From: QWHO01 sp039809865
GTDB lineage: Bacteria; Vulcanimicrobiota; Xenobia; Xenobiales; QWHO01
Direction: 5' to 3'
Length of the DNA stretch: 64,000 bases
Assembly (NCBI GenBank): GCA_039809865.1
Contig: JBDHVW010000031.1
Span: 1 to 64,000, forward strand
Shown here: positions 8,581 through 15,720 of the stretch, piece after piece
Position numbering within the stretch: the first letter of the stretch is position 1
Layout of the letters: each line of letters begins with the position of its first letter
Position numbers and translations under genes: made by a program
Notes under the pieces: model-generated
Told to the model about the DNA's origin: nothing
The model's input: only the letters and a program-made list of their open reading frames with translations
The model's database searches: none

Positions 8581-9096
8581 AATAGTGGCTCTGCAATTCG
8601 ATCTGATGGTTCGGTCCGCAGCGGACCAGGACCGTAATCGTAACCAGATCGGTTCGACCGGCTACGGGGTCGACCCGTACCTCGAAGTCGTAATCGCGGC
8701 CTTCGACCTGTTGTCGGGGGTAGGGCGCCGGGGGGAAGCCCGCGACCGGCGGGTCGGGCACCGAGCAGCACGCTGCCGGGGCCCTGGGGGCCGTCGAGCG
8801 GCGAGGCACCCTCCAGGTTGTTCACCGAGGGGCCGAAGGTCAGGTCATAGGCCGCCCGGCCATTGGGGAGACTCACGTGAAGATCCGTGCTCCAACCGCG
8901 GTCCTCGGTCAGGTGAGAGAGCGACTCGGCCAGCCCCGATTGGGCCGCCAGCACCGCCCTCTGCTCGTCCAGCCCCCCCCCGGTTGGCAAAGCTGCTGCC
9001 GCGCAGGCGAAGAACCAGGGCCACGACCATCATGACCAGCACCATGAGAATCAGCATGACCGTAATCAGGATTGCCCCGCGGGTGGCGCGCCTCAT
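8570..9096 (-). pseudogene. PilX-like pilus-associated protein gene with two apparent frameshifts
   Basis: The start at 9096 encodes a short basic N-terminus and a long hydrophobic helix (AILITVMLILMVLVMMVVALVL), as in PilX-type proteins. Sensible coding then continues in a second frame after a run of nine G (8974-8982 region), where one G fewer would restore the frame, and in a third frame after about 8790, ending at 8570. Each change equals one extra base in a GC-rich run. Sequencing error, a decayed gene or a slippage-prone contingency tract are all possible. A TAAACT element lies 6 bases upstream of the ATG. The next pilin gene overlaps its end. Confidence 0.6.
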
Positions 9097-9102
9097 ACGG
9101 AC

Positions 9103-9108
9103 AGTTTA
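9103..9108 (-). promoter_or_regulatory. TAAACT -10 element, leaderless start of the PilX-like gene
   Basis: On the minus strand TAAACT is followed by six bases and then the ATG at 9096, with no Shine-Dalgarno sequence. TAAACT-N6-ATG recurs exactly at 38417 and 55542. Confidence 0.5.
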
Positions 9109-9344
9109 GCAAAAAGATGGGCCAAGACCGACCTGGAAGAATTCTAATACCACGCAGTCTTTGCCACCTTCGACCAGCAAGCCGCCGCCGACACCCATAC
9201 CCTGGGTCGCCTGGGCTTTCCTCACGACCAGGAAATGGTGATAGCCCACCGCGAGCGCGAGACCATGGATCAGACCCTCCCGTGGGCTGCCCGACGGCGC
9301 GGTGGCCGACCAGCAGACAGCGGCCGCCAATCCGACCGATCACC

Positions 9345-9899
9345 TTAAAGGAAGGCCACCAGGATGAGGACGGCCAGCATGCACACAAGCCAGAAGATGA
9401 CGTCCCCGGTCCGGCTCCAGTCGGTGAAGTTGTTGGCCACGGCCCAGCTCAGGAGCGACCCCATGAGAAGGCTGAGTGCCAGCGCCCGCCAGGCAAACTG
9501 CGGCCGGAGCCGCTTCCCAAGACTGAAAGCGGCCAGGGTTCCCAGATAGGCGGCCACCGGAGTTTCGGTCTGCCAGACCGAGGCGCTGACACAAACAGCG
9601 CCGGCCAGGCTGAACAGGCTGAAGGACCAGGAACGGACGCGTTGCTGGTCCAGGCTCTGGTAAAGCGGCACGAAGAACAGCGTCATCCAGCCAAAGAAGA
9701 TCAGCACCGAGCCGAAGGGCTGCATGATCCACTTGGAGCCGAACAGCACGGTGGCGGTCATCACGAACAGAGCCGCCCAGCAGAGCATGGCGACGTTGTT
9801 CTCGGTCGCAAAGAAACCATTCCAGATCGGCCGAACCACCGCCCGGAAAGGACTGTCCGTCAGGTCTTCTAAAAACTCGACGGTTTCCTTTTTACCCAT
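9345..9899 (-). CDS. Integral membrane protein of unknown function
   Basis: A 184-residue protein with a short charged N-terminus (MGKKETVEFLEDL) followed by about five or six hydrophobic segments, for example FGSVLIFFGWMTLFFVPL and VIFWLVCMLAVLILVAFL at the very C-terminus. Not recognised. The ATG at 9899 is preferred over a TTG at 9908; neither has a clear ribosome binding site. The 240 bases between it and the pilin genes hold no convincing gene, so a functional link to pilus assembly cannot be claimed. Confidence 0.7.
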   Translation of the reverse strand: MGKKETVEFLEDLTDSPFRAVVRPIWNGFFATENNVAMLCWAALFVMTATVLFGSKWIMQPFGSVLIFFGWMTLFFVPLYQSLDQQRVRSWSFSLFSLAGAVCVSASVWQTETPVAAYLGTLAAFSLGKRLRPQFAWRALALSLLMGSLLSWAVANNFTDWSRTGDVIFWLVCMLAVLILVAFL

Positions 9900-10055
9900 T
9901 GGGAGCAATTCGGAGAATTACCCAGCCCAACCTGCCGCAGGCCCTGGAGCCGGGGCTCGAGACAGGATCGGGCTGACCATGGCCGTCAGTCCGTCAGCCC
10001 CCGTGAGGAATTGTCTTCCTGGCATCACGGGAAGCTGAACTCACCCGTCGGACGG

Positions 10056-10592
10056 TCACTCGGCGCTCTCGAGACTGTTGGCGCGCAGGCCCCTGGGGCC
10101 TTCGCCAACGATAACCCGAACTCTATCGCCCAGGCGTGGGCGATGACGCAGCTCCTGCATCAGAGAGCCGTGGACGTAGACCTCGAAATCGTCGCGCTCG
10201 GCGCGAACGAACATGAACCGCTCCGACTGATCGATCGACACCACGCTGCAGGTCACCGGGCCCTGGGGCAGGTGGGCGGGGATGCGAGCCGGGGTGCGAG
10301 TCCTTGCCCCGCCGGGCCGCCCGCTTTGGAACGGTGGACGTCCTCCCCCGCTGTCCCGGGGAGTGCGGAGCCGCGGAGGGTTGTTGGATTCCTTCGTGAC
10401 GGTCACATTGTAGGCCTCGGGACCTCGGCTACCAGGGCGAACGCTGAAACGAACTTCCTGTCCTTCGATCAACTCATCGCGACCCGGATCCAGGTTGGTT
10501 CGATGAATGAACGCATCGCCATCGGGACCTCCGGAGATAAATCCGAACGCTTTGTTCGGGTCATACCACTTGACGACACCGTCGTACTGCAT
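10056..10592 (-). CDS. Protein with two cold-shock domains
   Basis: A 178-residue protein. Residues 1-66 are a clear cold-shock domain (GVVKWYDPNKAFGFISG with the RNP1-like KAFGFI, and DAFIHRTNL as RNP2). A basic, Gly/Pro/Arg-rich linker follows (about 70-105). Residues about 108-178 look like a second, more diverged OB-fold of the same type (GPVTCSVVSIDQSERFMFV, DFEVYVHGSLM). It should bind single-stranded nucleic acid, as an RNA chaperone. Single-domain Csp proteins are about 70 residues, so the tandem form is unusual. It has its own strong promoter at 10643-10671. Confidence 0.88.
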   Translation of the reverse strand: MQYDGVVKWYDPNKAFGFISGGPDGDAFIHRTNLDPGRDELIEGQEVRFSVRPGSRGPEAYNVTVTKESNNPPRLRTPRDSGGGRPPFQSGRPGGARTRTPARIPAHLPQGPVTCSVVSIDQSERFMFVRAERDDFEVYVHGSLMQELRHRPRLGDRVRVIVGEGPRGLRANSLESAE

Positions 10593-10642
10593 AACTTCAA
10601 CACCTTACTGAGATTTTTTGACGCCGAGGAAGCATCGACTTG

Positions 10643-10671
10643 ATGATAATTTATTATCATTAAGAGGTCAA
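10643..10671 (-). promoter_or_regulatory. Strong sigma-70 promoter overlapped by a palindrome, upstream of the cold-shock gene
   Basis: On the minus strand TTGACC (10666-10671), 17 bases, then TATCAT (10643-10648). The -10 and spacer are overlapped by the perfect inverted repeat TGATAAT-2-ATTATCA (10644-10659), which would fit an operator for a dimeric repressor. The half-sites resemble Fur/DtxR-type boxes but the 2-base centre differs from the Fur 7-1-7 layout. The leader to the ATG is about 45 bases. Confidence 0.65.
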
Positions 10672-10710
10672 GTCTCGGGAGGCGGAAAGTTGCGGTCTTA
10701 TACTTCCTTA

Positions 10711-11664
10711 TCAAGTCGGTTGCGTGAGACGTTGCAGCCAGGTCCTCGCGATCGGGCTTTCCATGAGGCGGGCGTCCAGCCGCAGACTGGCTCGAAAGGA
10801 GCGCACCGCGTCCCCTGGGCGCGCAGCCTGGCCCCACCACAGGCCGAGGTAGAGATGCGCCTCGGCCCGCTGGCGCCGGGTTCGCGCGGCGGCAATCGCT
10901 TCCTCGGGGGTTGCCCGGCAGGCCAGGACCCGGGCCACGGGGGCCGGCCAGGGGTCCCCCAGGACCCTGCCCAGATGGAGCGCGGCGTAGGGGGCATACG
11001 GATGCTCCTCTCCCACGAGACCGAGAAACGCGATCGCCTCCCGTTGCGCCTCGGACCGCCGGTCCAGGGCGGCCAGAGCGAGCAGACGGGAGAAGTGCAA
11101 ATTGGGGTCCGGGTGCTGCTGCAGCACGAGCTCGAACCGCCGCAGAGCGACCTCGTGCCAGCCGAGATGGTAGCTGGCAGTCGCCAGGTCGCGCAGAGCA
11201 TCCAGTGAGCCGGGGTCGAGCCGAACCGCCCGCTGGTAGGCGGTATGGGCCGCACGCGTGCTTTCCGACAGGAACAGCCAGTCGCCATGAAGCCGGTGGG
11301 TCTCCCCCCAGTCGGGGCAATGCCGCAACAACTCCAGGATGTGGGGTCGAGCCGCCGACCGGCTTCCGGCCAGCAGCAGGTCGTTGGCCAGGCGGGCCCG
11401 GATCTCGTGAAAATCCCCCGCCAGCGCGAGCGCCGCCCGGTAGTCGCGCATCGAGCGGGACCTTTCCCCCAGGCCCGAGAGCGCACGGCCGCGGTTGGCG
11501 AGGCACTCCGCCCGGTCGCCCGGGGGCACTCCGCGCGAACGAAGCAGAGCTTGCGAATAGAGCTCGACCGCTGCGGTCAGGTCGCCGGCTTCGTGCGCGA
11601 CTCCCCCCCGTGCGTACAGGTCGGCAAAGGACCGGGCATCCGGGGGCAAACTCTTCCGCGGCAA
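10711..11664 (-). CDS. TPR-repeat protein
   Basis: About 317 residues of helical repeats; TPR-like units are visible from LYARGGVAHEAGDLTAAVELYSQAL onward (A-x-L-Y/A-x-Y-x-x-A spacing), continuing to the C-terminus. It probably acts as a protein-protein scaffold. The reading frame is open further upstream but overlaps the next gene in another frame, so I place the start at the TTG at 11664, with AGAGATAGGG just upstream; this start is uncertain. It ends 52 bases upstream of the cold-shock gene's -35 box. It likely forms an operon with the Gly/Ala-rich protein gene that ends at 11672. Confidence 0.75.
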   Translation of the reverse strand: MPRKSLPPDARSFADLYARGGVAHEAGDLTAAVELYSQALLRSRGVPPGDRAECLANRGRALSGLGERSRSMRDYRAALALAGDFHEIRARLANDLLLAGSRSAARPHILELLRHCPDWGETHRLHGDWLFLSESTRAAHTAYQRAVRLDPGSLDALRDLATASYHLGWHEVALRRFELVLQQHPDPNLHFSRLLALAALDRRSEAQREAIAFLGLVGEEHPYAPYAALHLGRVLGDPWPAPVARVLACRATPEEAIAAARTRRQRAEAHLYLGLWWGQAARPGDAVRSFRASLRLDARLMESPIARTWLQRLTQPT

Positions 11665-11671
11665 GCGGGCC

Positions 11672-12163
11672 CTATCTCTGCTCGGACAGGTGACGATGCG
11701 CCAGAGCGAAGGCGGCGGCGCCGCCCACCAGGCAGCCTGCGGCCGCGCCCAGGGCTCCGCCGGCCGAGCCGATCCGGGCTCCCAGGATGGCACCTCCGGC
11801 GATGCCGCCCAGCAGACCGAGGCCGCCTCCGACGGCCATCCCGGCGAGCATACCCAGAGCCTTGCTGTTCGGGTTGTCGCCCAGGAGCGAGCCCAGGAAC
11901 CCAAACGTGGCGCCCAGCACCACCGCTCCGGCGGCACCGCCGACCAGCGCGCCGGAAAGTCCACCGACCGCCACGGCGGCCGTTCCGGTCAGGCTGGCGG
12001 TGGCCAGCCCGGCAGCCACCCCTCCCAGCGCCGCGCCGGCAGCCGTGCAGGCGATGCGGGAGAAGGCTCGGGTGTCGGCGGGCTCAGGGGCGGGCGCGGG
12101 AGCGCTGGCGGTCCGGGTTCGGAAATGGGGACGGACGGACAGGTTGGTCGAAGTGCAGATCAC
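11672..12163 (-). CDS. Gly/Ala-rich glycine-zipper protein
   Basis: A 163-residue protein. An N-terminal Ala/Pro-rich section (about 1-32) is followed by roughly 120 residues of Gly/Ala-rich hydrophobic sequence such as GGLSGALVGGAAGAVVLG and GMAVGGGLGLLGGIAGG. This glycine-zipper pattern is typical of membrane-inserting or pore-associated proteins. There is no standard signal peptide. GTG at 12163 follows GGGGGAG with 8-base spacing. A similar style of protein is encoded at 38534. The 262 bases upstream (12164-12425) hold no gene I can support. Confidence 0.65.
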   Translation of the reverse strand: MICTSTNLSVRPHFRTRTASAPAPAPEPADTRAFSRIACTAAGAALGGVAAGLATASLTGTAAVAVGGLSGALVGGAAGAVVLGATFGFLGSLLGDNPNSKALGMLAGMAVGGGLGLLGGIAGGAILGARIGSAGGALGAAAGCLVGGAAAFALAHRHLSEQR

Positions 12164-12425
12164 GATTGGAACTCCCCCTTTTTTTTGGGCATCCTAGGCA
12201 AGAGGGGGTGCGAGAGTCCAGGCCGGGGTTGTAAAAAGCTCGGCGCGGGAAGGATGTTGAGGAGGGACGCTGTCTAAGCCTCGACGTGCCGCCCTCGAGG
12301 CCCTTCTGCTCGAAGACGTGCAGCTCCTCAGCCAGGGCGGGGACGGCGAAACACGCTCGACACGATTGTCCTCGCGTTAACAGGAATTTCACGTTTCGGC
12401 GGCCTCGATCTGTCAGTTTCTTCCA

Positions 12426-12761
12426 GTGCGAATGTTCGTGCTGCTGATCCTGTTGCTGCTCGTGGCCCCCGCCTGGGCCGGGGACGACTTCTGCGGAGAC
12501 GTGTCTCCACAGGAGCTGGCGCAGCACGTTCAGTCGCCCGGCTGCGCGGAGTTGCCCGCCTGCTGCCGGGGCGGCTTGAGCGCCGCCTGCGACTGCGGCT
12601 CGCACGCGACCGTGAGCGCCACCCTGGCCGGCAGCGAGGTCGCCTGCACGGCTCGACCCATCATCGTGCAACCTGCCGAGTCGACTCTCAGGTTCGAGCT
12701 TCCCCGCCCCGCACGCGGAGTCGAGCGACGCGACGCCCCTCCCAAGCCGCCCCCTCCCTGA
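12426..12761 (+). CDS. Small exported Cys-rich protein (paralogue of the one at 15154)
   Basis: A 111-residue protein with a signal peptide (MFVLLILLLLVAPAWA), then a cysteine-rich region with CGD, GCAELPACC and CDCGSH, and a proline-rich tail PPKPPPP. The eight or so cysteines and the CxC motif suggest metal binding or disulfides outside the cytoplasm. The start may be GTG 12426 or ATG 12432. The protein encoded at 15154 has the same plan (signal peptide, W/F-C-G, CxC, Pro-rich end), so the two are probably paralogues. They bracket a His-rich protein and a beta-propeller just upstream of the peptide-modification operon. Confidence 0.72.
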   Translation: MRMFVLLILLLLVAPAWAGDDFCGDVSPQELAQHVQSPGCAELPACCRGGLSAACDCGSHATVSATLAGSEVACTARPIIVQPAESTLRFELPRPARGVERRDAPPKPPPP

Positions 12762-12817
12762 GCTCTCTCCCCCGGGCCGCCCCACATCTAAAAGATTTGA
12801 AAGAGAGCTTACTTCCC

Positions 12818-13438
12818 ATGAATGTTCAATCGATTGCCATGCCCGTCGTTTCCCGCCGGAGCTGGGAGGATACCCTGACCGAGACATTGTGCGTCTCGAG
12901 CTGTCTGACCTGGCACACCCTGGCCGGCCACGACCACCACGACATGATGGTCATGCACCACGAGCACCATCATCCGCCCGAGCATCAGCATCCTCCCGGA
13001 CATACGGCCCCGGCGCCCTGGGCCGCCGCGGGCGGGGCTCTGCTGTCGGGCGCCCTGGCCGTGCAGTCGTTCCGCCACGGCCTGCACCACCTCAAGATGG
13101 ACTCCCCCATGTGCAAAGTCGAGGGCGCGGGCCACATGGCCATCGCCGCCAAAGCCGCCGTGATGACGGGCGTCTATGCCACCGGCTGCTGCGTGCCCCC
13201 GGGGATCCTGAGCTCCGTCACCACGGGTCTGGGTGTGCTGGGTGGCGCCTCGATGGCCGCCGTTGGCCTGGCCGACAGCGTCAATGCGGACGCCTCTCTG
13301 GCTCAGCGGGCGGCGGGGGCTTCCAAGGCCCTGATCGGGGCCGGCATGATGTGCGCCGACCTGGGTATCGGTCACGGCTATGCCCACGGTGCCATGATCG
13401 CCGGACTGGTGGGTCTCGAGGTCTTCTCCCGGCTATGA
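12818..13438 (+). CDS. His-rich protein with hydrophobic segments
   Basis: A 206-residue protein, not recognised. Residues about 28-60 contain a dense His/Met stretch (HDHHDMMVMHH, then HHH, HQH and GH) that would bind Cu, Ni or Zn. Hydrophobic Gly/Ala-rich segments follow (AAAGGALLSGALAV; a C-terminal Gly-rich half), and Cys pairs occur (VSSCL, TGCCVPP). There is no classical signal peptide. The ATG at 12818 is preferred over an in-frame TTG at 12797. It overlaps the next gene by ATGA. Its position just upstream of a cluster with a NosL-like protein hints at metal handling, which is inference. Confidence 0.7.
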   Translation: MNVQSIAMPVVSRRSWEDTLTETLCVSSCLTWHTLAGHDHHDMMVMHHEHHHPPEHQHPPGHTAPAPWAAAGGALLSGALAVQSFRHGLHHLKMDSPMCKVEGAGHMAIAAKAAVMTGVYATGCCVPPGILSSVTTGLGVLGGASMAAVGLADSVNADASLAQRAAGASKALIGAGMMCADLGIGHGYAHGAMIAGLVGLEVFSRL

Positions 13439-14046
13439 ACGTGCGCGCCTTGCCGCGCCATGAGGTGGAGCCGACCTTGCGGCGCATGCTCGAATTCAGA
13501 CCCGATCCCACGCTCGCGGAGAGGCTCGACCGCGATCACGACCTGCTGGCCGCCACACCGGGAGACACCTTCGGGGCGATGGCCGACCAGCTCGAATGGA
13601 AGACCAACAGCCTGGAAACGCGCTCCGTGGTGCTGCGGTTCGCCGGCATGGGAGCCATCTACGTCGGATTCCTGGGCGGATTCGGGGCCTACCTGGTCCA
13701 CCCGGCCCTGGGCGTCGCCGTCGGAGTCCTCGGACTGGGCGCCTGCGCGGGCATGCTGACGGGCTCCCTGCGCGCCGGTCGGCAGGCCGAGGAGCAGCGC
13801 CAGGACCTGGGGCGTGTGCGCGCCTGGCTGAACGAGCTGGACGGTTGCTCCGAGGAGTTGCAACGTCATCTGGACCTGCGGCGCGAGATGGAGAGTCTGC
13901 ACCGGGGGCTGGAAAAGCCCGAGTCGGCCTCGGTCTGCGAGAGCCCGAGACGGGTGGACGTGGGGGCGATCCCGATCAAGAAGCGCCGGGGATTGCTGGG
14001 TCTGCTCGAGCTGGCCTTCGGCCTCCGGCCGAGCCCCAGCCCCTGA
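13435..14046 (+). CDS. Membrane-anchored protein of unknown function
   Basis: A 203-residue protein translationally coupled to the His-rich protein (ATGA). An acidic/basic N-terminal helical region (1-65) is followed by two hydrophobic segments (about 70-100: AGMGAIYVGFLGGFGAYL and LGVAVGVLGLGACAGML), then a helical, coiled-coil-like stretch (about 115-160) and a basic C-terminus IPIKKRR plus a short hydrophobic tail. It is probably an inner-membrane protein with both ends in the cytoplasm. Not recognised. Confidence 0.7.
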   Translation: MNVRALPRHEVEPTLRRMLEFRPDPTLAERLDRDHDLLAATPGDTFGAMADQLEWKTNSLETRSVVLRFAGMGAIYVGFLGGFGAYLVHPALGVAVGVLGLGACAGMLTGSLRAGRQAEEQRQDLGRVRAWLNELDGCSEELQRHLDLRREMESLHRGLEKPESASVCESPRRVDVGAIPIKKRRGLLGLLELAFGLRPSPSP

Positions 14047-14055
14047 GCGTCTCCC

Positions 14056-15108
14056 ATGAAGAGACGTGATTTCGTAAGAGCGGCTCTGTCGCTCAGCCTC
14101 GCTCCCCTCCTGACTTCCGGGCTCGAGGCTTCCCCGTCGCGCTTTCTGTGGACCTATCCCACGAAGGCCGCCCTGTTCTCCACTCCCTGTGTCGGAGCGG
14201 AAGGCACCATCTATCTCGCGGGTCAGGATGGACAACTCACAGCGTTGGCCAGCGGGCCCAATCCTCTCTGGACCGCCGCACTTCCGGGCGGCGCCTGGGG
14301 AAGCCCGCGCCTGTCTCCCTCCGGCCACCTGGTCTATGCTCCCACGCTGGACGGCGGACTGTATGGCTTCGAAACCCGAACGGGACGCGTTCGCTGGAGC
14401 CGTCAGCTCGGCCCGCGGCTCGAGAGCACGCCTGAAGTCGCCCCCAACGGAGTCGTCTTCGTTGGGACCGCCCTCGGTGCGATGGTCGCTCTCAACGGCG
14501 AGACGGGCTCCACTCTCTGGAAGGCCGCTCTGGGAAACTCCCAGAGCTCGGCCGATGCCAGCCCGACGGCGGCTGGTGACCGGTTACTCCTGGGTACGAC
14601 CGGAGGGGAGCTACTGGCCCTGAGCCAGGCCGACGGAGGCGTTCTATGGCGCTTCGACGCCCGGGGCCCGGTGCGCGGCGCCCCGGTCGTGGTCGGGCAG
14701 GCTCTCTACGTTGCCTGCGAGGAGGGCTGGCTCTATCGCCTGGATGCCCAAACGGGCCGCGAGGAGTGGCGTTACCACGCGGGCCGCGGCGTTCGCTCTT
14801 CGCCCGCTGTCGACGGGCTCGTCTACCTCGGCAGCGCCGATGGACGAATCCACGCCGTGAACCCGCATTCGGGGAAGCTCCGCTGGGTCTATGCAACGCG
14901 GGGAGCGATCTACGGCTCTCCCCTGAGACTGGCCGCGACGGTCTACGCAGGCTCGCACGACGGCCACCTCTATGCCGTGGAGGCCGAGACCGGCTGGCTG
15001 CGGTGGCGACACCCCCTGGGAGGCTACTTGCTGGGCTCTCCCGTCGTCGCGGACGGAATTTTGCTCGCCGGCTCTTATGACGGAAAACTGTACGCCCTGC
15101 GGGCCTAA
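14056..15108 (+). CDS. Exported PQQ-like beta-propeller protein (Tat signal)
   Basis: A 350-residue protein. It starts with a twin-arginine signal, KRRDFVRAALSLSLAPLL, so it should be exported folded. The rest is about seven to eight repeats of roughly 40 residues of the BamB/PQQ type, recognisable by G-x-hydrophobic-Y-ALxxxTGxxxW units such as LYRLDAQTGREEWRY and IHAVNPHSGKLRWVY. No dehydrogenase cofactor residues are evident, so a scaffold role is as likely as an enzymatic one. It begins 9 bases after the preceding gene. Confidence 0.85.
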   Translation: MKRRDFVRAALSLSLAPLLTSGLEASPSRFLWTYPTKAALFSTPCVGAEGTIYLAGQDGQLTALASGPNPLWTAALPGGAWGSPRLSPSGHLVYAPTLDGGLYGFETRTGRVRWSRQLGPRLESTPEVAPNGVVFVGTALGAMVALNGETGSTLWKAALGNSQSSADASPTAAGDRLLLGTTGGELLALSQADGGVLWRFDARGPVRGAPVVVGQALYVACEEGWLYRLDAQTGREEWRYHAGRGVRSSPAVDGLVYLGSADGRIHAVNPHSGKLRWVYATRGAIYGSPLRLAATVYAGSHDGHLYAVEAETGWLRWRHPLGGYLLGSPVVADGILLAGSYDGKLYALRA

Positions 15109-15141
15109 CAATTTGGCAAAGACTTTTCCAGAGCTTCGTGG

Positions 15142-15147
15142 TAGGAT
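15142..15147 (+). promoter_or_regulatory. TAGGAT -10 element for leaderless transcription of the small exported protein
   Basis: TAGGAT is followed by six bases and then GTG at 15154, with no ribosome binding site. A TTGGCA at 15113-15118 is too far (23 bases) for a standard -35. It matches the TANNNT start-site pattern seen elsewhere in the window. Confidence 0.4.
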
Positions 15148-15153
15148 GCGCGC

Positions 15154-15453
15154 GTGAGGACTCTCCTCCTGGGTTTGCTGCTCCTTTTCTGTGCGCTGCC
15201 CGCAGCCGCCGATGAGTGGTGCGGCCGGGCTCCGGTGCAACCTTCCTGTCCCCGTCTCGGGGTCGGGAAGGTCTGCCATTGCGCCCTGAAAGCCCCGCCC
15301 CCGCCGGCCAGCGGCACCGCGGTGTCCGAGGTCGCTCTGGTGACCGAAATCCGGCTCCCCAACCTTCCGCCGACCCTTTCCTGGTCGGTCGCGGCCGCAT
15401 CCACGCCGCCGCCCGCGCGCAACGCGCGTCCTCTCACGCCCCCGCCTCGCTGA
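15154..15453 (+). CDS. Small exported Cys-containing protein (paralogue of the one at 12426)
   Basis: A 99-residue protein: signal peptide RTLLLGLLLLFCALPAAA, then DEWCG, SC, VCHC (a CxC motif) and a long proline-rich C-terminus ending LTPPPR. The plan matches the protein encoded at 12426. It starts with GTG at 15154 directly after a TAGGAT element. It lies about 110 bases upstream of the Cys-ending peptide gene. An envelope metal ligand or a partner of the peptide system are possible roles, but nothing in the sequence proves them. Confidence 0.65.
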   Translation: MRTLLLGLLLLFCALPAAADEWCGRAPVQPSCPRLGVGKVCHCALKAPPPPASGTAVSEVALVTEIRLPNLPPTLSWSVAAASTPPPARNARPLTPPPR

Positions 15454-15517
15454 ACCGGCCCCCGGCCACGCTCTCCATGCCACGCGCGACCTTGCGGGCT
15501 TGATGCGCTTTTGCCTC

Positions 15518-15536
15518 GAGCCGGCTTCGCCGGCTC
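15518..15536. other. Hairpin upstream of the putative precursor peptide gene
   Basis: Perfect inverted repeat GAGCCGGC-TTC-GCCGGCTC (8-bp stem, 3-base loop) in the 111-base gap between 15453 and the peptide start at 15565. No T-tract follows, so it is not a standard terminator. It could be a partial terminator, an mRNA-stabilising 5' hairpin or a protein site. Confidence 0.5.
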
Positions 15537-15564
15537 TATCCTGAGTAAAAGGAGTGTGCCGACC

Positions 15565-15660
15565 ATGATCGAGATCGTGTTCCCACCGGACGACCTCGCC
15601 TCGCTCGAAGAGCTCGAAAAGCTCAAAGAGTGTTGCGAAGACAAGCCCTGCGCGGGCTAA
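15565..15660 (+). CDS. Putative RiPP precursor peptide, 31 residues, Cys-rich C-terminus
   Basis: A short open frame with AAGGAG (15549-15554) upstream of its ATG. The 31-residue product has an acidic, helical leader-like part (opening MIEIVFPPDD, then repeated LEEL/LEKL) and a short C-terminus CCEDKPCAG with three of its nine residues Cys. It lies 60 bases before a SPASM radical SAM gene, and a 12-bp hairpin lies between them. This is the usual architecture of a ribosomally made, post-translationally modified peptide: leader for enzyme docking, Cys core for thioether or other crosslinks. No known precursor family was recognised. A tiny ORF can arise by chance, but the Shine-Dalgarno sequence, position and composition all agree. 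Confidence 0.7.
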   Translation: MIEIVFPPDDLASLEELEKLKECCEDKPCAG

Positions 15661-15674
15661 TCCCGTAACCATAA

Positions 15675-15704
15675 GGGAGAGAGGCGTGAGATCGCCTCTC
15701 TCCC
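15675..15704 (+). promoter_or_regulatory. 12-bp perfect hairpin between precursor and maturase genes
   Basis: GGGAGAGAGGCG (15675-15686), loop TGAGAT, then CGCCTCTCTCCC (15693-15704). There is no T-run after it, so it probably acts as an attenuator, 3'-end stabiliser or processing site. That would give more precursor than maturase mRNA. The maturase ribosome binding site AAGGAG starts 5 bases after the stem. Confidence 0.65.
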
Positions 15705-15720
15705 ATCCGAAGGAGCTCCC

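Noticed and set aside
9106..9330. 74-residue minus-strand frame (VGYHHFLVVRKAQ)
   Set aside because: Codon use is acceptable but there is no start signal, no family, and its end overlaps the -10 box of the pilin gene.
10644..10659. Fur box over the cold-shock promoter
   Set aside because: Half-sites look Fur-like, but the centre is 2 bases (7-2-7), so I list it only as a palindrome.
12084..12887. 267-residue minus-strand frame over 12164-12425
   Set aside because: It crosses two plus-strand genes and lacks a start signal; the gap itself contains no supported gene.
15500..15540. Sigma-70 promoter for the peptide gene (TTGATG...CTATCC)
   Set aside because: Spacing between the boxes is about 27 bases, and the region is occupied by the hairpin at 15518-15536.
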